Shown: positions 6,368 to 13,830 of the stretch, piece after piece
Numbering within the stretch: the first letter of the stretch is position 1
Layout of the letters: the number at the start of each line of letters is the position of its first letter
Notes under the pieces: generated by a model
What the model was told of the DNA's origin: nothing
Seen by the model: only the letters and a program-made list of their open reading frames with translations
Database searches by the model: none
Assembly: GCA_002506905.1 (NCBI GenBank)
Contig: DAYM01000001.1
Span: forward strand, 4,522-28,946
DNA length: 24,425 bases
Direction of reading: 5' to 3'
Source: Methanomassiliicoccaceae archaeon UBA328
GTDB lineage: Archaea > Thermoplasmatota > Thermoplasmata > Methanomassiliicoccales > Methanomethylophilaceae
Position numbers and translations under genes: made by a program

Positions 6368-7298
6368 AGTCTTCTCTCTCCTTTCCGATATCATTGATGT
6401 TGTACGGTGTGCTCTGGTACACGTAATAATTGAGCCAGTTTGTGAACAGAAGGGTGGCGTGGCTCTTCCATTTGAATACGGGATCGTGATGGGGATCGTC
6501 GTTCGGGAAATAGTTCTCCGGCAAGTGCGGATCCATTCCGCGTTTGAGGTCGCGCTCGTATTCGTTGGCAAGGGTGTTCTTATCATATTCCGCGTGTCCG
6601 AGGACGAACACCTGTCCCGCTTTTTCGGAGACGACCAATCCCACTCCCGCTCTGTCAGACATCGCTATTATGTGCAGATGCGGTACGCGGTTGATGTCGC
6701 TGGCATGCACTTCCGTGTGTCTCGAGTGAGGCATGTTGAAGATCTCGTCGAATCCCCTGATCAGGGGTTCCTGCTCGTTGAGAATGTAGTGTTCGAATAT
6801 TCCGGACATCTTTTCTTTGAGAGAGTATTTCGGTATTCCGTAGTGATGGTATAGCCCTGCCTGGGCTCCCCAGCAGATGTGGAGCGTGGAGAACACATTC
6901 TTGACCGACCAATCCATGATCTTACAGAGTTCCGGCCAATAATCTACCTCTTCGAAGGCTATGTTCTCGACGGGTGCGCCCGTGATGATCATTCCATCGA
7001 ATTTCTGATCCTTGATGTCTTCGAATGTGTAGTAGAACTTGTCAAGATATTCCTGAGATGTATTCTTGGAATTGTGTGTCGCCATCTGCAGGAAGGTTAT
7101 GTCTGTCTGCAGAGGGCTGTTACTGAGAAGGCGTAACAGCTGGATCTCGGTATCCACCTTTGTGGGCATGAGATTCATTATCAGGATCTTCAACGGACGG
7201 ATGTCCTGTGTGACCGCACGTTTCTCGGTCATTATGAATATATTTTCCGATTCCAGCACTGCGCCGGCCGGCAGATCGTCAGGTATCTTTATCGGCAT
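6357..7298 (-). CDS. metA: Homoserine O-acetyltransferase, MetA type
   Basis: The 313-residue protein activates homoserine by O-acylation, the first committed step towards methionine. Catalytic residues stand at canonical numbers: Cys142 in HICWGAQ, His235 and Glu237 in GHAEYD. Residue 111 is Glu (TGAPVENIAFEEVDYW). In this family Glu111 favours acetyl-CoA, as in Bacillus MetA, whereas Gly111 favours succinyl-CoA, as in E. coli, so I call it an acetyltransferase. It lies 38 nt downstream of tcdA and overlaps ridA. A TATA-like AT stretch in the gap may give it its own promoter. No O-acetylhomoserine sulfhydrylase is in the window. Confidence 0.93.
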   Translation of the reverse strand: MPIKIPDDLPAGAVLESENIFIMTEKRAVTQDIRPLKILIMNLMPTKVDTEIQLLRLLSNSPLQTDITFLQMATHNSKNTSQEYLDKFYYTFEDIKDQKFDGMIITGAPVENIAFEEVDYWPELCKIMDWSVKNVFSTLHICWGAQAGLYHHYGIPKYSLKEKMSGIFEHYILNEQEPLIRGFDEIFNMPHSRHTEVHASDINRVPHLHIIAMSDRAGVGLVVSEKAGQVFVLGHAEYDKNTLANEYERDLKRGMDPHLPENYFPNDDPHHDPVFKWKSHATLLFTNWLNYYVYQSTPYNINDIGKEREDYGE

Positions 7299-7336
7299 TG
7301 GGATCCCGTGTTATGGCACTGTGTATTCACAGATGG

Positions 7337-8062
7337 TTATATTAGACCTTTGTTGGTACTTTTCGATATGATGCAGCGTATAGCTTCATTGGCGAGTATC
7401 ATTCCGAATATCGCCGGTATGGTGGGAATGGAACCGAGTACGCTTTTTCCGTGATCGTCGGTCTCCGTGGGCCTTACAATCGGCGGTTCTTCGGAGTACA
7501 CGCAGGTGATCATCGATGTATCAAGATCTCTGGTCTTCGATCTGATCGATGCGGCAAGCGGACATACCTTGGTCTTCTTCAGCGGAGCGATCTTGATAGC
7601 TTCCGGATCCATGTGAAGCGCAGCACCCATCGAAGAGAATGTTCTGATATTGTTCTCTGCAGCATATCTCAGCAGTGCCGCCTTGTTCTCAACGGTGTCA
7701 ATGGCATCGATGAGAACATCAGGTCTTCCGATCAGCGATCCGAGATCGCTGTCCTTTGTCAGAAGCTCATGGATCGCTTCGAATTCGATCGTGGGGTCTA
7801 TGGCCCTTGCTCTGTTCCTGGCCGCATCGGATTTGCACATTCCTATCGTATCGTGAGTGGCCAGTATCTGACGGTTCAGATTGCTTTCCGTGAACGTATC
7901 CCCGTCTATGACGCGTATGCGGCCTGCGCCTGCGCGGATCATGGCCTCGATGGCATATCCCCCGACAGCTCCCGCGCCGGCGATGACAACATATGACGAG
8001 CGCAGAAGTTCAACGCCTTCGTCTCCTATCAAAAGTGAGGTTCTGGCACTTATCCCGTTCAA
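7337..8062 (-). CDS. tcdA: ThiF/MoeB-superfamily E1-like protein, TcdA-type
   Basis: The 241-residue protein belongs to the E1-like adenylating enzymes. It has the nucleotide-binding VVIAGAGAVGGYAIE, then IDGDTFTESNLNRQ and IDAIDTVENK. The C-terminal half fits TcdA, which dehydrates N6-threonylcarbamoyladenosine in tRNA to its cyclic form: SSMGAALHMDPEAIKIAPLKKT split as SMGAAL and DPEAIKI, then CVYSEEPPI. I chose a TTG start at 8062 because GGAAAGAG lies about 7 nt upstream and the TTGA overlap couples it to the tatD stop. Longer openings only read into tatD. The cysK/metA neighbourhood also permits a sulfur-carrier activation role, as for ThiF-like HcyF, but no small carrier protein is visible. 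Confidence 0.82.
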   Translation of the reverse strand: MNGISARTSLLIGDEGVELLRSSYVVIAGAGAVGGYAIEAMIRAGAGRIRVIDGDTFTESNLNRQILATHDTIGMCKSDAARNRARAIDPTIEFEAIHELLTKDSDLGSLIGRPDVLIDAIDTVENKAALLRYAAENNIRTFSSMGAALHMDPEAIKIAPLKKTKVCPLAASIRSKTRDLDTSMITCVYSEEPPIVRPTETDDHGKSVLGSIPTIPAIFGMILANEAIRCIISKSTNKGLI

Positions 8063-8784
8063 GCTATCACTCTTTCCGTATTCCTTTTGGTGAGGTCGAT
8101 CAGTTCCTGCGGGGTCATCCCAAGACAAGGCGACAGGGCCTCTATGAAAGCGGACATGGTGAAACAGTGGCGGTCCCTCATCGGTGCATCGGTCTCGATC
8201 AGGAGTCTGTCCTCGGGTATCTCCTTTAACAGCTGGGTGATCTTTGTCGCCGATTTCCTAAGTATCCTCGGTGAGACCGAGAAGTAGCAATCCTCTTTTT
8301 CGAAAGCTTTTATGTAGCTGTCCGGGCCGGAGAACGAATGAAGGATAATAGGCACGCCTCTGCCGTATTTTTTGACAGATCTGAGGATATCCGGGGTCTC
8401 ATGTAGCATATGCATCGTGACCGGCCTGTCAATTTCCGCAGCCACTTTGAGCTGTTCGTTGAACAGTCCGATCTGCTTCTCATAGTCGGGATGCCCTTCA
8501 TCCAGACCGATCTCCCCCACTCCGCTGCGAGGATGTTCTTCCAGGAATGACCTGAGCAGGTCGGGAAGATCGCTCGGAGCATCGTTGACATACCAGGGAT
8601 GCATACCGTAGAACGGATAGACGCGGTCATCTTCGGCCGCGGTCTCGGATACATGTTCCCACTGATCGTATTTCGCAGTGCACGACAGGAGGATAGATGC
8701 TCCATCTATGTCGGGATATCCGCCCATGGTATCGACGTCATTCGAATGCATGTGCGCATCTGCAAAACCGGTAAGATATGTCAT
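8059..8784 (-). CDS. TatD family metal-dependent hydrolase
   Basis: The 241-residue protein has the TatD/amidohydrolase metal site: DAHMHS (His11, His13), GVGEIGLDEG (Glu ligand), TMHMLHE, ILHSFSGP and IETDAPM with the final Asp. TatD proteins are DNases or phosphoesterases with two divalent metals in a TIM barrel; the substrate here is unknown. It starts 6 nt after the cysK stop and shares a 4-nt overlap with tcdA, so it sits inside one transcription unit. The start ATG 8784 is preceded by a weak GAGG-like site. Length is slightly short for the family but all ligands appear present. Confidence 0.88.
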   Translation of the reverse strand: MTYLTGFADAHMHSNDVDTMGGYPDIDGASILLSCTAKYDQWEHVSETAAEDDRVYPFYGMHPWYVNDAPSDLPDLLRSFLEEHPRSGVGEIGLDEGHPDYEKQIGLFNEQLKVAAEIDRPVTMHMLHETPDILRSVKKYGRGVPIILHSFSGPDSYIKAFEKEDCYFSVSPRILRKSATKITQLLKEIPEDRLLIETDAPMRDRHCFTMSAFIEALSPCLGMTPQELIDLTKRNTERVIA

Positions 8785-8790
8785 CTGCCC

Positions 8791-9696
8791 TCAGTCGTAG
8801 ATATGCGTGCTGATATATTTGTCTCCGCCGTCCGGAAGGATGGCGACGATCTTCTTCTCGGGATGTTCCTTTGTGATCTCCAGAGCATACCAGACCGCCG
8901 CGCCGGATGATATTCCCGCGAATATTCCCTCTTTCCTTGCCAGCTGCCTTGTGGTCTCTATGGCATCGTCCCCTTTCACGGTGACGAATTCCGAGATCAC
9001 ATCCTTCTCAAGGTTTCCGGGGATGAAATTGGCTCCGATACCCTGTATCTTGTGGGGTCCCGCATGTCCTCCTGTCACCAGAGGACTTTCCGCAGGTTCG
9101 ATCGCGATGACCTTGGCTTTGGATCCCATGTCTTTGACGGCAAGTCCGATACCGGATGCCGTTCCCCCCGTTCCGAATCCCGCCACAACGAAATCCACGT
9201 CGGGGAGGTCCCTCAGTATCTCTTTGCCTGTCGTGACCCTCTGGGCGCGTTTGTTCGCCTCGTTGTCGAACTGTCCGAGAACGAATCCGCCTCTCTCTCT
9301 GGCGATCTCGTTTGCTTTGTCGACCGCGCCCTGCATTCCTTCGGAACCGGGCGTGAATATGATCTCCGCACCGTATGCGGACATGTATGCCACCCGTTCC
9401 TTGGACATTGTATCGGGCATGGTCAGGATCGCATTGTACCCGCGTGCGGCCGAGATCATCGCCAATGCTATTCCGGTGTTTCCGGATGTAGGTTCTACGA
9501 TGGTCCCGCCTTTTTTCAGGATGCCTTTGGCCTCGGCCTCGTTGAGCATTCCGAGGACCGCGCGGTCTTTGATCGATCCTCCGGGGTTTCCTCTTTCGAT
9601 CTTTACGTAGACATGGCTTCCTTTCGGAGCTATGCTGTTGAGTCTTACCATCGGCGTCTCGCCGATCGTCTCTGTTATATCTTCATATATTGCCAT
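8791..9696 (-). CDS. cysK: Cysteine synthase (O-acetylserine sulfhydrylase)
   Basis: The 301-residue PLP enzyme makes cysteine from O-acetylserine and sulfide. The PLP-binding lysine is Lys43 in NPGGSIKDR, and the substrate loop PTSGNTG is at about 69-75. GFGTGGTASG binds the PLP phosphate, and GISSGAA near the C terminus is also conserved. Length is typical of CysK. Start ATG 9696 follows AAGGCGTG with suitable spacing; a GTG at 9702 is less likely. It heads the minus-strand unit with tatD and tcdA and probably metA-ridA. Many methanogens use the tRNA-dependent SepRS/SepCysS route instead, so a CysK here suggests an additional or acquired direct route. Confidence 0.94.
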   Translation of the reverse strand: MAIYEDITETIGETPMVRLNSIAPKGSHVYVKIERGNPGGSIKDRAVLGMLNEAEAKGILKKGGTIVEPTSGNTGIALAMISAARGYNAILTMPDTMSKERVAYMSAYGAEIIFTPGSEGMQGAVDKANEIARERGGFVLGQFDNEANKRAQRVTTGKEILRDLPDVDFVVAGFGTGGTASGIGLAVKDMGSKAKVIAIEPAESPLVTGGHAGPHKIQGIGANFIPGNLEKDVISEFVTVKGDDAIETTRQLARKEGIFAGISSGAAVWYALEITKEHPEKKIVAILPDGGDKYISTHIYD

Positions 9697-9734
9697 GTTC
9701 ACGCCTTAGTTAACAATTGTTTATTAAGCTATCC

Positions 9735-10280
9735 TCAGTACTCTATTCCTTTACGTGCCGAGATACCCTTATCGAAGGGATGTTTGATCATCTTCATCTC
9801 TGTTACGAGGTCTGCATAATCGATGATCTTCTGAGGGGCCTTTCTTCCGGTCAATACGATCTCGATGTTCTCGGGACGGTTCCTGAGCATATCGATGACC
9901 TCGTCGACATCTATGAGGTGTCTGGACATCGCCACGTTGCACTCGTCCAGTATGACCAGGTCATATTCGTCTGAATAGATCAGTTCCTTGGCCTTTTCAA
10001 GTGTTTTTTGGGAGACACTGATGTCATCCTCTTTGTCCACACGCTGTTTCATATGGTCGAGGCCGAGGGGGAGTATGGTGAAATTATCGAACCTTTCGGC
10101 CGCTATGTGCTCGCCGTAGTTCTCCGGAGGTTTCATGAATTGTACCATTATGACGTTCAATCCCCTTCCGGCCGCCCTGAACGCGAGTCCCAATGCAGCG
10201 GTGGTCTTTCCTTTGCCATTGCCTGTGTACACCTGCACAAGACCGAGTCCTTCCTTTATATCTGCGGAGATCTTCGACAT
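9735..10280 (-). CDS. cobO: ATP:corrinoid adenosyltransferase (CobO/BtuR type)
   Basis: The 181-residue enzyme transfers the adenosyl group of ATP to cob(I)alamin or a corrinoid precursor. The P-loop is GNGKGKTT (residues 20-27), near VQVYTG. VQFMKPPENYGE, DLVILDECNVAMSRHLI and EIVLTGRKAPQKIIDYADLVTEM are typical of the CobO/CobA(BtuR) family. The start is ATG 10280, which gives the family's usual short N terminus; the open frame further upstream overlaps the divergent exporter promoter and gene and is not coding. Corrinoids are central to methylotrophic methanogens, which fits the suggested host. A TATAATTA element about 27 nt upstream suggests a leaderless transcript. Confidence 0.92.
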   Translation of the reverse strand: MSKISADIKEGLGLVQVYTGNGKGKTTAALGLAFRAAGRGLNVIMVQFMKPPENYGEHIAAERFDNFTILPLGLDHMKQRVDKEDDISVSQKTLEKAKELIYSDEYDLVILDECNVAMSRHLIDVDEVIDMLRNRPENIEIVLTGRKAPQKIIDYADLVTEMKMIKHPFDKGISARKGIEY

Positions 10281-10301
10281 GGATGTTGTATCGTTGTACT
10301 G

Positions 10302-10311
10302 ACTATAATTA
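10302..10311. promoter_or_regulatory. Shared bidirectional TATA box (cobO / MFS)
   Basis: The near-palindromic ACTATAATTA lies in the 58-nt gap between divergent genes. It is about 27 nt from the cobO ATG (10280) and about 32 nt from the MFS ATG (10339), so one AT element could direct both promoters. Confidence 0.45.
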
Positions 10312-10338
10312 CTTGTATGTTTGTCATGATTACGGGTC

Positions 10339-11733
10339 ATGGGCGAGGGGCAGTATACCGATCGTGAACTGAAGACGCTGCTTACGGCAACGACGTTCGC
10401 CATCTTCCTCACCCCTTTCATGAGCATGATGCTCAACCTTGCTTTGGTGGCCATCGGAAAGGAGTTCTCCGTAGGTTCCCACTCGCTCGGCTATGTCAAT
10501 ACAATATTCCTTCTGACGTCGGTCATAGTGATGGTCCCCCTGACCAAAGTGGCCGATCTGTACGGAATGAAACGCACTTTCGTCGGTGGCATGCTGCTTC
10601 TGACAGTATCCTCGGTATTGGCCGCTGCATCTCCCACATTCGAGATATTCCTGATCGCCAGAGGTGCCATGGGCGTCGGTGCGGCAGGGATATCGGTGAC
10701 CGCGATATCCATGATCGTGAATTATTTCCCGCCCGGAAAACGCGGCTGGGCCATCGGGATAAACACAACCGGGGTCTATCTGGGAACAGCGTTGGGACCT
10801 GCACTCGGCGGTTTCGTCACAGATCTGGCCGGTTGGAGGTTCCTGATGCTTCTGATCGTCCCCGTCACCATCGTTTCGCTGTACGCCATAGCCCATTTCA
10901 AAGTGGACCCGATCCATCCCGACGGAAAACATCTGGACGTCAGGGGTTCTATCCTCTACGGTCTGATGATATTCCTGGTGATGTTCGGTGTTATCAATCT
11001 CCCGAAATACTGGGCGCTGGCCCCCATAGGGGTCGGTACGGTGTTCTTCGCACTGTTCATTTGGTACATGAAGAGGGCGGAAGAGCCGATCATGGACATC
11101 TCAATTTACAAAAAGAAGGTCTTCAGGCGTTCCATCATAGCAACGTTCATGAATTACTCTGCATCGTATTCGGTGTCCTTCTTCCTGGCCCTGTACCTTC
11201 AGAATCTGGGATATCTGTCCGCATCACAGGCCGGGTTGCTGATGCTTCTCCAGCCGATCGTCCAGGTCCTGCTGACCGCCCGTGCGGGTTCCCTTTCGGA
11301 CAAGATCGATAAACGCATCCTTCCGACCGCAGGCATGGGTACCATATCCGTAGCCGTTGCGATGATACTGTTCATGGACGTCGATGTCAATTTCGTCTAT
11401 GTGGGGATAGTTCTTCTCCTGCTCGGTCTCGGATTCGCGCTGTTCTCAGCGCCGAACACATCTGCCGCAATGCAGGCAGTTCCTTCGGAAGACAGGAATC
11501 TGGCCTCCGGTTCGGTATCTCTGATGCGTCAGACGGGCATGATGACGAGCATGGGTATCGCCATGTGCTGCATATCCGTCATCCTCGGTTCTGCCGACAA
11601 CATCAATCCTTCCACGTTCGGTGATTTCGTACTTGTTATGAGATCCGCATTCTCCGTCTGTTTGGTCATGTGTATCATAGGTACGGCCGTTTCTTGGTTC
11701 AGAGGCACCGATTCATCGGACTGCGGACAATGA
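10339..11733 (+). CDS. MFS multidrug-type exporter (DHA2/EmrB-QacA-like)
   Basis: The 464-residue integral membrane protein belongs to the major facilitator superfamily and probably exports small molecules by proton antiport. It is hydrophobic throughout with about 12-14 membrane helices. Motif A appears as KVADLYGMKRTFVGG (compare GxLaDrxGrkr). GVYLGTALGPALGG is motif C of antiporters, and WRFLMLLIVPV is typical of the EmrB/QacA branch. The substrate cannot be read from sequence. No clear ribosome site precedes the ATG; its distance from the TATA element suggests a leaderless mRNA. The C terminus is short and cytosolic. Confidence 0.9.
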   Translation: MGEGQYTDRELKTLLTATTFAIFLTPFMSMMLNLALVAIGKEFSVGSHSLGYVNTIFLLTSVIVMVPLTKVADLYGMKRTFVGGMLLLTVSSVLAAASPTFEIFLIARGAMGVGAAGISVTAISMIVNYFPPGKRGWAIGINTTGVYLGTALGPALGGFVTDLAGWRFLMLLIVPVTIVSLYAIAHFKVDPIHPDGKHLDVRGSILYGLMIFLVMFGVINLPKYWALAPIGVGTVFFALFIWYMKRAEEPIMDISIYKKKVFRRSIIATFMNYSASYSVSFFLALYLQNLGYLSASQAGLLMLLQPIVQVLLTARAGSLSDKIDKRILPTAGMGTISVAVAMILFMDVDVNFVYVGIVLLLLGLGFALFSAPNTSAAMQAVPSEDRNLASGSVSLMRQTGMMTSMGIAMCCISVILGSADNINPSTFGDFVLVMRSAFSVCLVMCIIGTAVSWFRGTDSSDCGQ

Positions 11734-11820
11734 ACGGATCGTTACGTCATCATTGAATCTTCAGTTTTAGGATACATAAATTGGGAGATTTTAACTAGGA
11801 TTACTGTCATTTACCGACAA

Positions 11821-12870
11821 ATGTCAGTGAAGATGACCGGTTCCGCGCTGGAAAATTACAATTTTCAGAAGATAGTGGCAGTCGTAGGCGTCTCGCTGAT
11901 GCTGATCAAGTTCTTTGCTTATTTCCTGACGTCTTCCGTTGCCATATTGACGGATGCCCTGGAAAGCATCGTGAACGTGATCGCCGCCTTCATCGGTCTG
12001 TTCGCCCTGTACCTTTCGGCACAGCCGCCCGACAGATCGCATCCTTTCGGACACGGAAAGATCGAGACCATTTCCGCATCGGTGGAAGGTACCCTTATCA
12101 CCGTGGCCGGCGCTTTGATCATCGCAGAATCGGTCTACGATCTGATCTATCATCCGAATATGATCTCCGATCTCGACATAGGTCTGCTTCTGATCATATT
12201 TGCCGCCGCCGTGAATTACATCATAGGCACCATCGCCATCAGGAAGGGAAAGAAGAATCATTCTCCCGCGCTTCAGGCAAGCGGAAAGCACCTCTGCACC
12301 GATACATACTCGTCCATAGGTATCATCCTCGGACTGACGGTCGTCTTCGTCGCAATGAAGCTCGGATACGACGTCTGGTGGATGGATCCTCTGCTGGCAC
12401 TTATGCTCGGAGCATTCATCATCATAACCGGTGTCCGTGTGATCAAGTCGTGTCTCGACACAATGATGGACAGGGCCGACGAGGAATTGCTCGAACAGGT
12501 GGTCGATTGTCTCAATCAGAACAGGAGCACCAAATGGATCGATATCCACAATCTCAGGATGATCAAGTACGGTACGACTCTGCATATGGAGATGCATGTG
12601 ACCCTTCCGCCCAATATGACAATCAAGACCATCAAGGAAGAGGAAGAATGTCTCATGTTTGTAATATATAAGAAGTTCGGAAGCACCGTCGATCTGACGC
12701 TGTCGCCCGAACCCTGCTGCGGCTTCAACTGCAGGCATTGCATGAACGAGTGTTCCGACAGGAAGGAGGAGTTCGTCCACCTGATCGAATGGACCGTTGA
12801 TAATGTCGCCCAGGACAAGCAGCACGGCGAGTCCATCAATGTTCACATTGAGATGCAGAAAAACGAATGA
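11821..12870 (+). CDS. Cation diffusion facilitator with Cys-rich C-terminal tail
   Basis: The 349-residue protein is a CDF metal exporter. Metal-site helices are TDALESIVN (TM2) and LCTDTYSSIG (TM5), and RSHPFGHGKIE is the highly conserved CDF loop. A ferredoxin-like cytosolic domain follows (about 215-285, IHNLRMIKYGTTLHMEMHV). After the usual domain the protein adds PEPCCGFNCRHCMNEC, with five or more cysteines, and about 50 further residues. This tail could sense or hand over thiophilic metals such as Zn or Cd, which is inference. TM2 has Asp and Glu but lacks the usual His. Its stop overlaps a possible ATG of the next frame (ATGA). Confidence 0.9.
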   Translation: MSVKMTGSALENYNFQKIVAVVGVSLMLIKFFAYFLTSSVAILTDALESIVNVIAAFIGLFALYLSAQPPDRSHPFGHGKIETISASVEGTLITVAGALIIAESVYDLIYHPNMISDLDIGLLLIIFAAAVNYIIGTIAIRKGKKNHSPALQASGKHLCTDTYSSIGIILGLTVVFVAMKLGYDVWWMDPLLALMLGAFIIITGVRVIKSCLDTMMDRADEELLEQVVDCLNQNRSTKWIDIHNLRMIKYGTTLHMEMHVTLPPNMTIKTIKEEEECLMFVIYKKFGSTVDLTLSPEPCCGFNCRHCMNECSDRKEEFVHLIEWTVDNVAQDKQHGESINVHIEMQKNE

Positions 12871-12883
12871 TTTTATTATTTGA

Positions 12884-12897
12884 GCGGTATGTACCGC
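12884..12897. promoter_or_regulatory. GCGGTA-TG-TACCGC palindrome between TATA and start
   Basis: Two perfect 6-bp arms flank a TG centre immediately upstream of the ATG at 12900. A TTTTATTATT element (12870-12880) precedes it. The same CGGTA/TACCG core is found in the promoter at 4454-4501. It could be an operator or an mRNA hairpin at the start codon. Confidence 0.4.
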
Positions 12898-12899
12898 CC

Positions 12900-13496
12900 A
12901 TGCTTTTTGGTAAGAACAAGGATGTTCCCCCGGAGGTCGCTGCCGTCTCACTCGGTAAGTGGTATTCAGAGCTCAGCGATCAGAACAAGGTCAAGCTCGG
13001 AAGATATCTGAAAACCGCAGATACCTCATCCAAATACGATTTCATCATTTCGGTAATGGATAAGGCCATCGACGACCACAATTATTCGCTTGCCGCTCTC
13101 GTAGGCGCCATGGGAAAGGATCTGAAGTTACATGATCTCCAGCACTACGATGTCAACGAAAGGATGGTCCTTGCATACTACAACCTTGAAAAGTACGAGG
13201 AATGTCTGGCATGCTGCGAGGAAGGGCTCGCAATGGTCTCATCGCTCAAGAAGCAGATCTTCGAGCGCAGCGGAGGGGAGATCCCCGACGACATGTATTG
13301 CCGCAATTACAAGATCAACGTCCTTATCGGTGTCGAATACGATTATGACGCAGGCGACAAAGCCCTGGACGAATTTTATGAGATGGGTATTCTCTCAAAA
13401 GAGGATCTGGATTACAGGAAACAGAGTACCAAGATCTTCAGGCTTCAGAAGACATTCGACGCGATATACACCGTGAAGGTCAAGGACGATCAGTGA
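12900..13496 (+). CDS. Helical (TPR-like) protein of unknown function
   Basis: The 198-residue product is soluble and largely helical. Segments such as AIDDHNYSLAALVGAMGK, NERMVLAYYNLEKYEECLACCEEGL and YKINVLIGVEYDYDAGDKALDEF show the paired-helix spacing and Ala/Tyr/Leu pattern of tetratricopeptide-like repeats, suggesting a scaffold protein. I recognise no catalytic motif. The start is ambiguous. ATG 12867 overlaps the CDF stop (ATGA), while ATG 12900 is about 25 nt below a TTTTATTATT element and begins the more natural MLFGKNKDVPPE sequence; I prefer 12900. Its end overlaps the convergent NIF3/YqfO-like gene by 17 nt. Confidence 0.75.
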   Translation: MLFGKNKDVPPEVAAVSLGKWYSELSDQNKVKLGRYLKTADTSSKYDFIISVMDKAIDDHNYSLAALVGAMGKDLKLHDLQHYDVNERMVLAYYNLEKYEECLACCEEGLAMVSSLKKQIFERSGGEIPDDMYCRNYKINVLIGVEYDYDAGDKALDEFYEMGILSKEDLDYRKQSTKIFRLQKTFDAIYTVKVKDDQ

Positions 13497-13830
13497 CATC
13501 CTTCCACCCGATCATGGGAAGGATATCGATGCCGGGCTCTTCGTAAGGGTGTATACCGAGGATCGTATCTATCGCGGTCTTCAGATCCTTGGAATGAACG
13601 GCGAATTCGATGCGGACCTCGTCGGCAACGGTTATCTCTCCGACCTTTCCGTTATACGGATGGGAACCTTCCAGGGTGCGCCATGTGCCTTTGACGGGAA
13701 TTATCGTAAAAGCGCGGTCGTATCCGGGATACATCGGGTCCACGGAATCGGCGAGAGCATCCATCAGTTTGTCGGAATATTCCGGCGGAATGCAGACTAT
13801 CACCTTATAGAGTTCCGACTCGTGCTTCAT
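13480..13830 (-). CDS. NIF3/YqfO-like (PII/CutA-fold) small protein
   Basis: The 116-residue protein resembles the PII/CutA-like domain found as an insert in YqfO-type NIF3 proteins and as stand-alone proteins. Supporting segments are YKVIVCIPPEYSDKLMDALADS, GTWRTLEGSHPYNGKVGE (compare GTFRPLEGANPF-G), DEVRIEFAVHSKDLKTAID and the C-terminal HPYEEPGIDILP. The HPYEEP motif is characteristic. The family's biochemical function is not established; metal or nucleotide binding is proposed by fold. The start is ATG 13830, with AAAGGTGA 6 nt upstream. It begins inside the 3' end of the PHP gene (26-nt overlap), so the two are coupled. Confidence 0.8.
   Translation of the reverse strand: MKHESELYKVIVCIPPEYSDKLMDALADSVDPMYPGYDRAFTIIPVKGTWRTLEGSHPYNGKVGEITVADEVRIEFAVHSKDLKTAIDTILGIHPYEEPGIDILPMIGWKDVTDRP

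Noticed and set aside
6368..6586. N-terminal extension of RidA
   Set aside because: The extra residues are low-complexity and lie in a shifted frame of metA; RidA proteins begin at the ATG 6367, which has a ribosome site.
7337..8062. MoeB or ThiF proper rather than TcdA
   Set aside because: The C-terminal half (DPEAIKI, CVYSEEPPI) follows the TcdA pattern and the protein lacks a rhodanese domain; no MoaD or ThiS gene is adjacent.
10281..10454. N-terminal extension of the corrinoid adenosyltransferase
   Set aside because: It would overlap the promoter and start of the divergent MFS gene and has no family similarity; ATG 10280 gives the usual length.
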